Positions 44,765-54,033 of a stretch of DNA of 64,000 nucleotides are shown piece by piece. Made by a program: the position numbers and the translations under genes. Position 1 is the first letter of the stretch. Each line of letters begins with the position of its first letter. The stretch spans positions 1 to 64,000 of the forward strand of contig JAZQIO010000089.1 of the NCBI GenBank assembly GCA_045541135.1, in the 5' to 3' direction. Origin of the DNA: CAZNKU01 sp045541135. Lineage in GTDB: Bacteria; Bacillota; Clostridia; Monoglobales; Firm-18. The notes beneath the pieces are model-generated. The model saw only the letters and a list, made by a program, of their open reading frames with translations. It was not told the origin of the DNA and did no database searches.

Positions 44765-45727
44765 ATGGAATATATTTATATTTTAGCATTGCTGATTGGT
44801 TTTGTTGCAGCAACGCTTTTGGGACCGGTTTTTATACCGATTCTTATAAAGCTTAAATTTGGTCAGAGTATACGTGAAATAGGACCAAAATGGCACGAAA
44901 AGAAAAGCGGTACTCCCACAATGGGCGGCATTATATTTATGCTTGGTTTGATTATTTCTGCCGCTGTTTTGTATAAGTTTATGGACCTAAAGGCAGGGAT
45001 TGTTTTGTTCTGTGCACTGGGTTTTGGTATTGTGGGCTTTCTGGACGATTTCATTAAGGTTGTGCTTAAAAGAAACCTTGGTCTTAAGGCGTGGCAAAAG
45101 CTTGCGTTGCAGATAGTTGTGTCTGTTGTATTTGTTCTCGTTGGTCTGGACAAGGGAATTTTGTCAGTTGCAATAGACATACCTTTTACGGATTTTGTAT
45201 GGAATATGGGTTGGCTTTATATTCCTTTTGCAATATTTGTATTGCTTGCTGTTGTTAACGGTGTTAACCTTACGGACGGAATTGACGGCCTTGCAACATG
45301 CGTAACTGTTGTTGTAATGCTTTTCTTTGCATTGGTTACATCACTTTTAAACAGCTTGTCCGTAAGTCTTTTATGCTATGCTCTTTCAGGCGCATTGCTG
45401 GGCTTTCTTATTTATAATAAAAATCCTGCAAAGGTATTTATGGGTGATACGGGCTCACTTATGCTTGGTGGTATGGTAGGTGCTTTGTCACTTATAACAG
45501 GAAATCCGTTAATACTTATAATTGTGGGTATAATATATTTTGTTGAAACACTTTCTGTTATTATGCAGGTTACTTCTTTTAAACTTACGGGTAAAAGAAT
45601 CTTTAAAATGAGTCCGATTCATCATCATTTTGAAATGTGCGGATGGAATGAAAAGAAGATTGATTTTATATTTACCCTGGTAACCGTTATATTCTGTATT
45701 ATCGCTTATTTTGGCGTTAGGGTGTGA
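44765..45727 (+). CDS. mraY: phospho-MurNAc-pentapeptide transferase
   Basis: 320 residues, ten membrane helices. Conserved MGGIIF, GFLDDFIKV (Asp pair for Mg), VNLTDGIDGLA and MSPIHHHFEMCGW (the HHH loop). It makes lipid I from UDP-MurNAc-pentapeptide and undecaprenyl phosphate. The next gene starts right at its stop codon; the murD normally following is absent. Confidence 0.96.
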   Translation: MEYIYILALLIGFVAATLLGPVFIPILIKLKFGQSIREIGPKWHEKKSGTPTMGGIIFMLGLIISAAVLYKFMDLKAGIVLFCALGFGIVGFLDDFIKVVLKRNLGLKAWQKLALQIVVSVVFVLVGLDKGILSVAIDIPFTDFVWNMGWLYIPFAIFVLLAVVNGVNLTDGIDGLATCVTVVVMLFFALVTSLLNSLSVSLLCYALSGALLGFLIYNKNPAKVFMGDTGSLMLGGMVGALSLITGNPLILIIVGIIYFVETLSVIMQVTSFKLTGKRIFKMSPIHHHFEMCGWNEKKIDFIFTLVTVIFCIIAYFGVRV

Positions 45728-46834
45728 TTGGATTTGAAAAAAAAGGGACAAATAGATTTTTATTTTTTAATAGTTGTGTTTGCTTTGCTTGCATTCGGGC
45801 TTATGATGGTAATGTCTGCAAGCTCGGAATCTGCAAGAAATGCAAGCTACACCGGAGGAGATGCTTACTACTTTATTAAACGTCAACTAATCTGGGCAGT
45901 TCTTTCCGTTGCAGCTATGTTCTTTTGTTCAAGATTTGATTATCATAAGCTTACAAAATGGTCAGGTGCAATAATTATACTTGCATTTGTTTTACTTATA
46001 ATGGTACCTGTTGCAGGTACAGAGGTAAACGGAGGACAGCGTTGGTTGCGTCTTGGACCTGTGCAGTTTCAACCTTCGGAGATTGCTAAAATTGCATTGA
46101 TTATTTATCTTGCAAGTTCTCTGTCTAAAAACAAAAAGTATCTTGAAACTGTTTCAAGAGGTCTGCTTCCTAATCTGATTGTTATAGGCGTAACTGCTGC
46201 ACTGCTTATTATACAGCCTCACTTCAGTGCTACCATTATTATTGTTGCTGTGGGTGTAATAATGCTGTTTGTAGGCGGTGTAAACTGGAAACATCTGCTT
46301 GCGTTGGCGGCTCCTGTGGTTGCTGCCGGTGTTATGATTGTTATGACGTCTTCATACAGACGTGCACGTGTTTTTTCTTTTCTCGACCCCTTTGCAGACC
46401 CTTTGGGTGACGGGTATCAGGTTATACAGTCACTTTATGCAATAGGGAGCGGCGGACTTTTCGGCGTGGGACTTGGACAGAGCAGACAAAAATTTTTGTA
46501 TATTCCCGAGCCTCAGAATGACTTTATCTTTTCCATTTTGTGCGAAGAACTTGGATTTGTCGGGGCATTTGTTGTAATAGCACTTTTTGTCTTTTTGGTG
46601 TACCGTGGTTTTAAAATTGCAATGAATGCAAAGGATAAAGAGGGCTCACTTATAGCTGTTGGTATTACATCTCTTATAGCCTTGCAGGTTATAATGAATA
46701 TAGCCGTTGTAACATCGGCTATGCCGGTAACAGGTATTCCGCTACCGTTTTTCAGCTATGGCGGTACCGCACTTTTTATTATTATGAGCTGTATGGGTAT
46801 TATGCTTAATATCTCAAGGCAGGGTAACCAGTAA
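45728..46834 (+). CDS. ftsW: FtsW/SpoVE/RodA family peptidoglycan polymerase
   Basis: 368 residues, about ten helices. SEDS family marks: GGQRWLRLGPVQFQPSEIAKIALIIYLA, SSYRRARVFSFLDPFADPLGDGYQVIQSLYAIGSGGLFGVGLGQS and PLPFFSYGGTALFIIM. SEDS proteins polymerise glycan with a class B PBP, here very likely the one encoded upstream. The start TTG at 45728 directly follows the mraY stop; a second TTG at 45734 is possible. FtsW versus SpoVE is not settled. Confidence 0.92.
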   Translation: MDLKKKGQIDFYFLIVVFALLAFGLMMVMSASSESARNASYTGGDAYYFIKRQLIWAVLSVAAMFFCSRFDYHKLTKWSGAIIILAFVLLIMVPVAGTEVNGGQRWLRLGPVQFQPSEIAKIALIIYLASSLSKNKKYLETVSRGLLPNLIVIGVTAALLIIQPHFSATIIIVAVGVIMLFVGGVNWKHLLALAAPVVAAGVMIVMTSSYRRARVFSFLDPFADPLGDGYQVIQSLYAIGSGGLFGVGLGQSRQKFLYIPEPQNDFIFSILCEELGFVGAFVVIALFVFLVYRGFKIAMNAKDKEGSLIAVGITSLIALQVIMNIAVVTSAMPVTGIPLPFFSYGGTALFIIMSCMGIMLNISRQGNQ

Positions 46835-46847
46835 CGGAGGGATTTGG

Positions 46848-47933
46848 ATGCGTGTTTTACTTGCAGGAGGAGGAACAGCAGGACACATAAATCCGGCTAT
46901 TTCTATTGCTGATACAATAAAAACTAAAGAGCCTGACAGTAAGTTTTTGTTTGTGGGAACGAAAAACGGTATGGAAAGTAAGCTTGTGCCAAAATCCGGG
47001 TATGATATAGAATTTATTGAAGTAAGCGGATTTAAAAGAAAGCTTACACCAAAAAATGCAGTTGCGGCTTTTAAGGCTTTAAGGGCATTTGTCAAATGCC
47101 GCAGTATTGTTAAAAAATTCAAGCCTGATGTTGTAATAGGAACGGGCGGATATGTTTCCGGACCCTTGCTTTTAGCGGCGGCAAAGCTTAAAATTCCTAC
47201 ACTTATACACGAACAGAATGTATTTGCCGGTCTTACAAGCAAAATGCTCAGCGACAAAGTAAACACCGTTTGCATAAGCTTTGAGGAAAGCAGAGTAAAA
47301 TTCGAAAAGGCAAAAAATGTTGTGCTTACGGGCAATCCTTTGCGTAACGAGCTTTTTGAAATCACATATAAGGATGCAAGAAAAAAGCTTGGCATTGACG
47401 AAAAGCCATTTATAGTTGCCTTTGGCGGAAGCCTTGGTGCAACCCGTCTTAATGAAAGTATGGTAAGCTTTATTAAAAGGGTTGAAGAAGGTAAATGCAA
47501 CATTCTTTTTGCAACGGGCGAAAGAGAATTTGACGAGGTTTCAGCAAAGCTTGAAAATGTAAAGAAAGACGGAATAGATGTTGTTAAGTATATTTACAAT
47601 ATGAATGAGGCAATGCAGGCGGCAGACCTGCTTATTTGCAGAGCCGGTGCAATAACGGTAAGTGAGCTTAATGCACTTGCAAAACCGTCTGTGCTTATAC
47701 CGTCTCCTAATGTAACGGATAATCATCAGTTTTACAACGCAAAGGCTCTGGCAGATAAAAACGCTGCTGTGCTTATTGAGGAAAAAGACTTAAACGACGA
47801 AATGTTTTTTGAAACGGTAAGCAGGCTTTCTGAAAATATGATAAAACTCAGGGAAATGAGTGTTTGTTCAGGCAATATGGGCATAAGAAATGCCAATGAG
47901 CTTATATATAATGAAATTAAAAAAATAATATAA
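46848..47933 (+). CDS. murG: lipid II synthase (GlcNAc transferase)
   Basis: 361 residues. GGGTAGHI at 6-13, FVGTKNGMESKLVPKSGYDIEFI, GTGGYVSGP, HEQN, AFGGSLGATRLNE and RAGAITVSELNAL: all G-loops of MurG. It adds GlcNAc to lipid I on the inner face of the membrane. Last gene of this dcw cluster, with GGAGGG before the ATG and a terminator at 47943. Confidence 0.96.
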   Translation: MRVLLAGGGTAGHINPAISIADTIKTKEPDSKFLFVGTKNGMESKLVPKSGYDIEFIEVSGFKRKLTPKNAVAAFKALRAFVKCRSIVKKFKPDVVIGTGGYVSGPLLLAAAKLKIPTLIHEQNVFAGLTSKMLSDKVNTVCISFEESRVKFEKAKNVVLTGNPLRNELFEITYKDARKKLGIDEKPFIVAFGGSLGATRLNESMVSFIKRVEEGKCNILFATGEREFDEVSAKLENVKKDGIDVVKYIYNMNEAMQAADLLICRAGAITVSELNALAKPSVLIPSPNVTDNHQFYNAKALADKNAAVLIEEKDLNDEMFFETVSRLSENMIKLREMSVCSGNMGIRNANELIYNEIKKII

Positions 47934-47942
47934 AATATACAA

Positions 47943-47980
47943 ACGGACTCGGTAATTTGCTTATTATCGGGTCTGTTTTT
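47943..47980 (+). terminator. terminator of the dcw cluster
   Basis: Bases 47943-47956 pair with 47963-47976 through 14 positions including G-U pairs; a T run follows. It ends the operon after murG. Confidence 0.75.
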
Positions 47981-48035
47981 ATGTCTAAATTTCACAATAA
48001 ATTAACAAATGTCACAAAAAAAATTAAAAATTTTA

Positions 48036-48064
48036 TTGATTTTTATGTAAAAAAGGTGTATTAT
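48036..48064 (+). promoter_or_regulatory. promoter of the PucR-type gene and ftsEX operon
   Basis: TTGATT (48036-48041), 17-bp spacer, TATTAT (48059-48064), with a leader of about 75 bases ending in AAGGAGAG. Confidence 0.65.
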
Positions 48065-48143
48065 AGATAATGAATAAGTATTTCTAATGGGTGTTTTAGG
48101 CGAATATAGATAAAAATTCATCCTTAAAAAGGAGAGTGTTATT

Positions 48144-49229
48144 GTGGCAAACAGATTATTTCAAACAGTTATTCATCAGATGAAATCTGCTATGCTGGGA
48201 AGAGAAGCGGGCGTCATTGACGAAAGTGCAACAGTTATTGCGTGCACGGATGTTAATGAAATTGGTGCGGTACGTGAGCTTGCCGCTTCAAGAGCAAAGG
48301 AAATAGGAGATGCTATTGTAGTTGACGGTGTTACATACAGACGTATAGGTGTACGCAACCGTTCGGAATATGTTGTGTTCTGTGGTGGTAATGACGATTT
48401 TGCAAAGAGCATAACAGAAGTTCTTTCTGTGTCTTTTTCACAGATAAAACAGTATCATGACGAAAAGTATGATAAAAACAGTCTTATTAAAAATATTCTT
48501 GAAGACAACATTATGCCGGGTGATATACATATAAAGTCAAAAACTATGCACCTTAACGTGGATGCATACAGAATTGCTTTTTTAATACGTATAGAAAATG
48601 ACGAGTTTTCAGCTCACGAAATTATACGCGGTCTTTTCCCGGATAAAAACAAGGATTTTGTTATAGGTATGAACGAATCCGATGTGGTTCTTATAAAAAG
48701 TATTGAAGAGGATTCTACTCAGGAAGAATTTGAACAGATTGCCTCTACAATTGTAGATACTTTAAGCTCTGAGCTTATGACAGGTGTAAGAGTAGGTATA
48801 GGCTCTGTTGTATCAAATATCGTTGAAATTAACCGTTCATATAAGGACGCAGTTGTTGCACTTGACGTAGGTAAGGTTTTTGATGGTGATATGCCTATTA
48901 TAAGCTACAACAATCTTGGTATCGGACGTCTTATATACCAGCTTCCCACAAAGCTTTGCGAACTGTTTTTAAACGAAGTGTTCAAAAAAGGTTCTTTGGA
49001 AATGCTTGACGAGGAAACAATTATAACAATTCAGAAATTCTTTAAAAATAATCTTAATGTCAGCGAAGCATCAAGAAAGCTGTTTGTTCATAGAAATACT
49101 CTTGTATACAGACTTGATAAAATATACAAACTTACCGGTCTTGACCTTAGAAAATTTGATGATGCAATTGTGTTTAAGGTAGCAATGATGGTAAACAGAT
49201 ATCTTAATTCCGATTCACTGAATCTGTAA
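48144..49229 (+). CDS. PucR/CdaR-type helix-turn-helix regulator
   Basis: 361 residues. The C-terminus (about 300-355) is the PucR-type HTH: FKNNLNVSEASRKLFVHRNTLVYRLDKIYKLTGLDLRKFDDAIVF. The middle (about 140-280) matches the GGDEF-like domain seen in CdaR/PucR proteins (VRVGIGSVVSNIVEINRSYKDAVVALDVG). The N-terminal domain is not recognised. Start is GTG. It is read in the same direction as ftsE, 15 bases on, so it may control the ftsEX-envC-ctp genes; the signal is unknown. Confidence 0.85.
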   Translation: MANRLFQTVIHQMKSAMLGREAGVIDESATVIACTDVNEIGAVRELAASRAKEIGDAIVVDGVTYRRIGVRNRSEYVVFCGGNDDFAKSITEVLSVSFSQIKQYHDEKYDKNSLIKNILEDNIMPGDIHIKSKTMHLNVDAYRIAFLIRIENDEFSAHEIIRGLFPDKNKDFVIGMNESDVVLIKSIEEDSTQEEFEQIASTIVDTLSSELMTGVRVGIGSVVSNIVEINRSYKDAVVALDVGKVFDGDMPIISYNNLGIGRLIYQLPTKLCELFLNEVFKKGSLEMLDEETIITIQKFFKNNLNVSEASRKLFVHRNTLVYRLDKIYKLTGLDLRKFDDAIVFKVAMMVNRYLNSDSLNL

Positions 49230-49244
49230 AGAGGTGAATGATTT

Positions 49245-49940
49245 ATGGTTTTTTTCAGAGATGTAAGTAAAAAATATGAAAAAACAAATACTCTCGCCTT
49301 AGACAGAGTAAGCTTTTATATAGAAAAAGGCGAATTTGTGTTTATTATAGGTTCGTCCGGTGCAGGTAAGTCTACTCTTACAAAGCTTATGCTTGCTGAA
49401 GAACAGCTTACCGACGGAAGCATTACAATAAACGGTGTGGAAGTAGGTAATCTTAAACCTAAAAACATTCCTATGTACAGACGTTCAATTGGTATGGTTT
49501 TTCAGGATTTCAGACTTCTTAACAATAAAAGTGTTTATGATAACGTTGCGTTTGCTATGAAAATACGCAATGCTTCCAAAAAGGAAATACGACGTGCCGT
49601 ACCTGCTATTTTAAGTATGGTTGGTATTTCGGACAAAGCCAAGGCTATGCCTTATCAGCTTTCCGGCGGTGAACAGCAAAGAGTTGCACTTGCACGTGCT
49701 ATGGTTAATAATCCGGCTGTTTTAATTGCTGACGAGCCTACAGGCAACCTTGACCCTGCAACTGCAGATGAAATTATGGGGCTTTTTGAATCAATCAACA
49801 GACGTGGAACAACGGTTATTATTATAACTCACGCTAAGGATATTGTTGATAAAATGCAAAAACGAGTAATTGAGCTTGAACACGGCTCAATGATCAGAGA
49901 CGTACCAAAGGGAGGATACATAGATGAAGAAGAGCAGTAA
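49245..49940 (+). CDS. ftsE: cell division ATP-binding protein FtsE
   Basis: 231 residues. Walker A GSSGAGKST at 36-44, LSGGEQQRVALARA signature, and LIADEPTGNLDP Walker B. FtsE with FtsX forms a complex that does not transport but drives a periplasmic hydrolase through conformational change. It overlaps ftsX by 17 bases. Confidence 0.95.
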   Translation: MVFFRDVSKKYEKTNTLALDRVSFYIEKGEFVFIIGSSGAGKSTLTKLMLAEEQLTDGSITINGVEVGNLKPKNIPMYRRSIGMVFQDFRLLNNKSVYDNVAFAMKIRNASKKEIRRAVPAILSMVGISDKAKAMPYQLSGGEQQRVALARAMVNNPAVLIADEPTGNLDPATADEIMGLFESINRRGTTVIIITHAKDIVDKMQKRVIELEHGSMIRDVPKGGYIDEEEQ

Positions 49941-50826
49941 CTTCAAATATTTTGTGTCCGAAGGGTGCAAAAGTTATGCTAAAAATACTTTGATGACATT
50001 GTCATCTACAATAATAGTTGTTGCATGTCTTATTGTTTTCGGTTTGTATCTTTTGTTTTCAATGAACATAAATTCCGTTGCGGAACAGCTAAAGTCAGAA
50101 TGTGAAATAAGAGTGTACATTGAAGAAAGTATTGAACCCGGAACATTGGAAATGGATAAGCTTGAGGATGCTGTAAAATCCGTAAGTAACGTAAAGTCTG
50201 CGGAATTTTATTCCAACGAAGATGCTCTTGACGAATATAAAAAAGAGCTCGGGGACGAAGCTTATGTAATGGACGGCTTTGGTGATGACAATCCATTAAG
50301 AGACTCTTTTAAAATTAAGCTTGAGGATTTGTCAATTTCCGAAAGTACAGCTGAAAAGCTTAAGCATATTGACGGTATAGCAAAGGTAAATGATAACCAG
50401 TCAAGTGCAAACAAGCTTGTTAGTGTAACAAATGTTATTAAAAGCATAAGCTTCTGGTTTATGATTTTCCTTGGAGCTCTTGCAATATTTATTATCTCAA
50501 ATACAATTAAAATTACCTTGTTTGCACGCAGAAGAGATATTAATATAATGAAATATCTTGGCGCAACAAACAGCTTTATAAGCTGGCCTTACATAATTGA
50601 AGGTGTAATTATAGGCTTTGTAGGTTCCCTGATAGCTATGACAATTATGCTTATTGCATACAATACATTCCTTTCGATGGATGTTATGCTGTTTGAAACC
50701 ATGAATTTGAAATTCTGCGGAATTTCGGAAGTTGTTTTGCCTCTCGTATTGTGGTTTATAGGCATAGGTGTATTGCTTGGTGCGGTGGGCAGTGCGGTTT
50801 CTATCAGACGTCATCTTAAAGTGTGA
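49924..50826 (+). CDS. ftsX: cell division protein FtsX
   Basis: 300 residues. One N-terminal helix (about 20-42), an extracellular domain (about 45-165), and three helices in the last third with ARRRDINIMKYLGATNSFISWPYIIEG, the FtsX signature. It couples FtsE to the M23 protein encoded next. The start overlaps ftsE. The extracellular domain is the likely docking site for the coiled-coil M23 protein. Confidence 0.94.
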   Translation: MKKSSNFKYFVSEGCKSYAKNTLMTLSSTIIVVACLIVFGLYLLFSMNINSVAEQLKSECEIRVYIEESIEPGTLEMDKLEDAVKSVSNVKSAEFYSNEDALDEYKKELGDEAYVMDGFGDDNPLRDSFKIKLEDLSISESTAEKLKHIDGIAKVNDNQSSANKLVSVTNVIKSISFWFMIFLGALAIFIISNTIKITLFARRRDINIMKYLGATNSFISWPYIIEGVIIGFVGSLIAMTIMLIAYNTFLSMDVMLFETMNLKFCGISEVVLPLVLWFIGIGVLLGAVGSAVSIRRHLKV

Positions 50827-50839
50827 TGGGAGGTATAAT

Positions 50840-52003
50840 ATGTTTAATTTCAGTGAAAAATTTAAAAGAATTGTTGCATTGACTGTTGTGGTTATGCTTT
50901 TTGTTCTTATGATTTCATCTGCAGTTGTATATTTTACCGGTAGTGCCGACCAACAGTCTGACCTTAAAAACAAACAGCAGGAGCTTACCGAAGATAAAGA
51001 AGAGCTTCAGGACGAAATTGATGTTCTTGAAGGTGAAAAGCTTTCCGTAATGGAAGAAAAAAAGCTGCTTGATGATGAAGTATCTGCACTTGAGGCAGAT
51101 ATTGCTGTTGTAAATACTCAGATTGAAGAGCTTGAAGTTAAAATAGAAGAAACAACCGTTGAGCTTGAAAATGCAACTGTTGCTATGGAAACTCAGTACG
51201 AATTGTACGGAGAAAGAGTAAGAGTAATGTATGAAAACAGCTCTACGGGATATCTTGATATTTTACTTTCATCAAAAAGCATAGGAGATTTTTTTGAAAA
51301 GCTTGATATAGTTACTCAGATTGCAGAGTATGATAAAAACCTTACTGAAGAGCTAAAGGCAGAGCAGCAGAGAATAATGACAATGAAGGCAGACCTTGAA
51401 ACGGATAAGCTTGCATTGGAAGATTCAAAGGCTGTGCTTATGGAAGCAAAGGCAGAGCTTGATGAAAAAATGGCAGTACGTGATGCTATGATTGCCCGCA
51501 TTGAAAGCTCTCAGAGTGCTCTTGAAGAACAGCTTAAGGAAATTGAGGCTGAAGAAGCAGCAGTACGTGCACAAATTGCAAACCTTGCAAGTGGCGGTAC
51601 GGTTTATTCAGGCGGTACAATGCTTTGGCCTACACCAAGCTGTAAAATTATCACATCATATTACGGCTGGAGATTGCACCCCGTTCTTAAGTATGAAAAA
51701 TTGCATACAGGCGTAGATATCGGTGCAGGCTACAATGCAAATATTATAGCAGCTGCATCAGGTACGGTTATTACGGCTACATATAATTCCGCGTACGGAA
51801 ATTATGTGGTAATTGACCACGGCGGTGGTGTATGTACTCTTTATGCACATCAAAGCAGTATGGCAGTTGGAGTAGGTCAGTATGTAAATGCCGGTCAGGT
51901 AATCGGCTATGTAGGAAGTACCGGATATTCCACAGGACCACACCTGCATTTTGAAGTTATAGTAAACGGTTCAACGGTTGACCCGTTGGGATATATCGGA
52001 TAA
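50840..52003 (+). CDS. EnvC-like M23 family peptidase with coiled coil
   Basis: About 387 residues from the ATG at 50840 (GGGAGG before). One N-terminal membrane helix (about 12-34), a long coiled coil (about 38-270 with two helical parts) and a LytM/M23 domain with HPVLKYEKLHTGVDIG and GPHLHFE, in which the metal-binding H, D and HxH are all kept. So it should be an active endopeptidase, unlike E. coli EnvC. FtsEX very likely controls it, as with PcsB/CwlO. Confidence 0.92.
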   Translation: MFNFSEKFKRIVALTVVVMLFVLMISSAVVYFTGSADQQSDLKNKQQELTEDKEELQDEIDVLEGEKLSVMEEKKLLDDEVSALEADIAVVNTQIEELEVKIEETTVELENATVAMETQYELYGERVRVMYENSSTGYLDILLSSKSIGDFFEKLDIVTQIAEYDKNLTEELKAEQQRIMTMKADLETDKLALEDSKAVLMEAKAELDEKMAVRDAMIARIESSQSALEEQLKEIEAEEAAVRAQIANLASGGTVYSGGTMLWPTPSCKIITSYYGWRLHPVLKYEKLHTGVDIGAGYNANIIAAASGTVITATYNSAYGNYVVIDHGGGVCTLYAHQSSMAVGVGQYVNAGQVIGYVGSTGYSTGPHLHFEVIVNGSTVDPLGYIG

Positions 52004-52010
52004 TCAAATA

Positions 52011-52038
52011 CAGTGCAGAAGCATAAGTTTCTGCACTG
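52011..52038 (+). terminator. hairpin after the M23 gene
   Basis: CAGTGCAGAA (52011-52020) pairs with TTCTGCACTG (52029-52038). The tail is weak in T, so it may only partly terminate before the protease gene. Confidence 0.6.
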
Positions 52039-52078
52039 TTATGTATAAATAGGTAGTGGAGGTGTAGTTTCAGCAATT

Positions 52079-53215
52079 ATGTTTAAAAAGTCATATCCTA
52101 TTATTATTACGGCAGTTATTACGTGTATTGTTACTGCAATGCTTACTTTTGTTTTTACAACTGCATACAATGCCAGAGTATCCGATAATATGAAATTTCG
52201 CGTTATAGACGGCTATCTTGACAGTATATATTACGGCGATTTTAACAAAGACCGTGCTATGGAATATGCCTACAAAGGCTATGTGTCATCGTTAGGAGAC
52301 CCATATACGGAATATTTTACTGCTGAAGAGTATGAAAGTTTCAATACCTTTATGGACAATTCCTATTGCGGAATTGGTGTGGTGGTACGCAATGACACAG
52401 AAAAAAATATTATTATCGTAGACAGCGTTTTTGAAAATTCCCCGGCAATGGCAGCAGGCATTGAAGCGGGAGACTTTATAACCAAGGTTAACGGTTCTGC
52501 TTTTACAGGCGCTCAGCTTGACGATGCCGTAAATACTATAAAAGGGGAAGAGGGCACAGAGGTTACAGTGACCGTTGTAAAAGGCTCCACCGGTGAGGAA
52601 AAAAATCTTACCGTATTAAGAAAAAATGTTGTGATGAATACCGTAGAGGCTGAAGTACTTGACGGTAATATTGGCTATATTTATATTTTTCAGTTTGGAA
52701 ATAATACGGCAGAAGAATTTGCGACACAGCTTGATAAGCTTAACAAATATTTTATAAAAGGACTTATTGTGGATGTAAGAGATAACCCCGGAGGAACAAC
52801 AGTTGCAGTAGAAGCTGTGGCAAGTTGTCTTCTTCCTATGGATACTGTTATTTATTACACATCCGACAAGGCGGGAAACAAACAGTACATCAAATCCAAA
52901 ATGGACGGTGTTGATATTCCCCTGGTTGTACTTGCAAACGAAAACAGCGCAAGTGCGGCGGAAATTCTTGTGGGTGCCGTTAAGGATAACGGAAGAGGTA
53001 CTATAGTGGGAACAAAAACCTTTGGTAAGGGAGTTGTTCAGTCTCTTATAGATCTTGAAGACGGTACAGCTTTAAAGATTACTATTGAAAGATATTATAC
53101 ACCAAACGGACATTACATTCAGGACAAGGGAATAGAGCCTGATTACAATGTTCAGTTAGGCGAGGAAACAGATACACAGCTTGAAAAGGCAATTGAAATT
53201 TTAAACAACCGGTAA
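52079..53215 (+). CDS. S41 family C-terminal processing peptidase
   Basis: 378 residues. N-terminal membrane helix (about 7-29), PDZ domain (about 95-180, GIGVVVRNDTEKNIIIVDSVFENSPAMAAGI), and the peptidase core with NENSASAAEI (catalytic Ser) and KTFGKGVVQ (catalytic Lys). CtpA-type proteases often trim envelope or hydrolase partners; after ftsEX and the M23 protein this one may adjust septal hydrolase activity. The GGAGGTG site is about 14 bases before the ATG, rather far. Confidence 0.92.
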   Translation: MFKKSYPIIITAVITCIVTAMLTFVFTTAYNARVSDNMKFRVIDGYLDSIYYGDFNKDRAMEYAYKGYVSSLGDPYTEYFTAEEYESFNTFMDNSYCGIGVVVRNDTEKNIIIVDSVFENSPAMAAGIEAGDFITKVNGSAFTGAQLDDAVNTIKGEEGTEVTVTVVKGSTGEEKNLTVLRKNVVMNTVEAEVLDGNIGYIYIFQFGNNTAEEFATQLDKLNKYFIKGLIVDVRDNPGGTTVAVEAVASCLLPMDTVIYYTSDKAGNKQYIKSKMDGVDIPLVVLANENSASAAEILVGAVKDNGRGTIVGTKTFGKGVVQSLIDLEDGTALKITIERYYTPNGHYIQDKGIEPDYNVQLGEETDTQLEKAIEILNNR

Positions 53216-53272
53216 TTATTAATGGCGTTTGTGCATATATTTGCATAAATGCTTTTAATATGAGGTGGTTTA

Positions 53273-53968
53273 ATGAAAAAAATAGGTGTTGTATTTTCGG
53301 AAATTAATAACAAACAGGGTTTTTGGAAAAGACTTTTTTCAAAAAACAGGTTTCAGACTGTCACCGTAAAGGAATACGGATTGGAATTTTTGTGCGTTTA
53401 CGATAACCAGAATTGTGCTAAAATTTTTAATAAAAATAGTGTGGAAAATATTGTACTTATGACGGATAAGCCGGTTGAAAGATGCAATTTCCGTATTCTT
53501 GACGGCGAGCGTATGTACAGAAAAATGCTTCCGGACTTTGTTCGTAAAACAGCAAAGAGCTTTGACGGTGATTGTACGGTTACGGTGGTGGATAAAAATC
53601 TTACAAAGTCCGGGATTCAGATTGTTGAAACCCTTTGCTCGGTGTTGGGAAATGTTACTGTGTGTACGGATAAAACCTACGATGCAGAAAGACTGTGTGA
53701 TAGACTTTTTGATAAAATGGGCGTGGTATTAAATGTGGTAGACGGTAATGCTTGCATTACCAGCCATATTGTGGCGGTTTTGGAGGATTGCGGCAACAGC
53801 TACGGACCCGAAAGTATTGTAATTGACAAAAACTGTAAAAGAAGCTACGGCAGGGTTGTTAACGATTTTTACATACCCTTCAGTGTAAAACCCCTGTTTG
53901 GAATGTCGAACCTTGTTTTTGCCGAATGTATAGAATTAACAAACAAAAAAATTGTTGACATTCAATAA
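53273..53968 (+). CDS. hypothetical protein
   Basis: 231 residues, family not recognised. No signal peptide or membrane helix. The chain reads as a soluble alpha/beta protein (MKKIGVVFSEINNKQGFWKRLFSKNRF at the start; CTVTVVDKNLTKSGIQIVETLCSVLGNVTVC in the middle, resembling a Rossmann-like crossover). Eight or more cysteines are scattered. GAGGTGG precedes the ATG. It lies between ctp and greA; the greA promoter overlaps its end. Confidence 0.55.
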   Translation: MKKIGVVFSEINNKQGFWKRLFSKNRFQTVTVKEYGLEFLCVYDNQNCAKIFNKNSVENIVLMTDKPVERCNFRILDGERMYRKMLPDFVRKTAKSFDGDCTVTVVDKNLTKSGIQIVETLCSVLGNVTVCTDKTYDAERLCDRLFDKMGVVLNVVDGNACITSHIVAVLEDCGNSYGPESIVIDKNCKRSYGRVVNDFYIPFSVKPLFGMSNLVFAECIELTNKKIVDIQ

Positions 53969-53982
53969 AAATTTGTATATAA
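53954..53982 (+). promoter_or_regulatory. promoter of greA-lysS
   Basis: TTGACA (53954-53959), 17-bp spacer, TATAAT (53977-53982): a perfect consensus. The -35 lies inside the last codons of the preceding gene. Confidence 0.85.
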
Positions 53983-54033
53983 TATTAATATTGTGAAAAA
54001 ATATCGAGTACTAAAATTAAGGAGTTGAACGTT

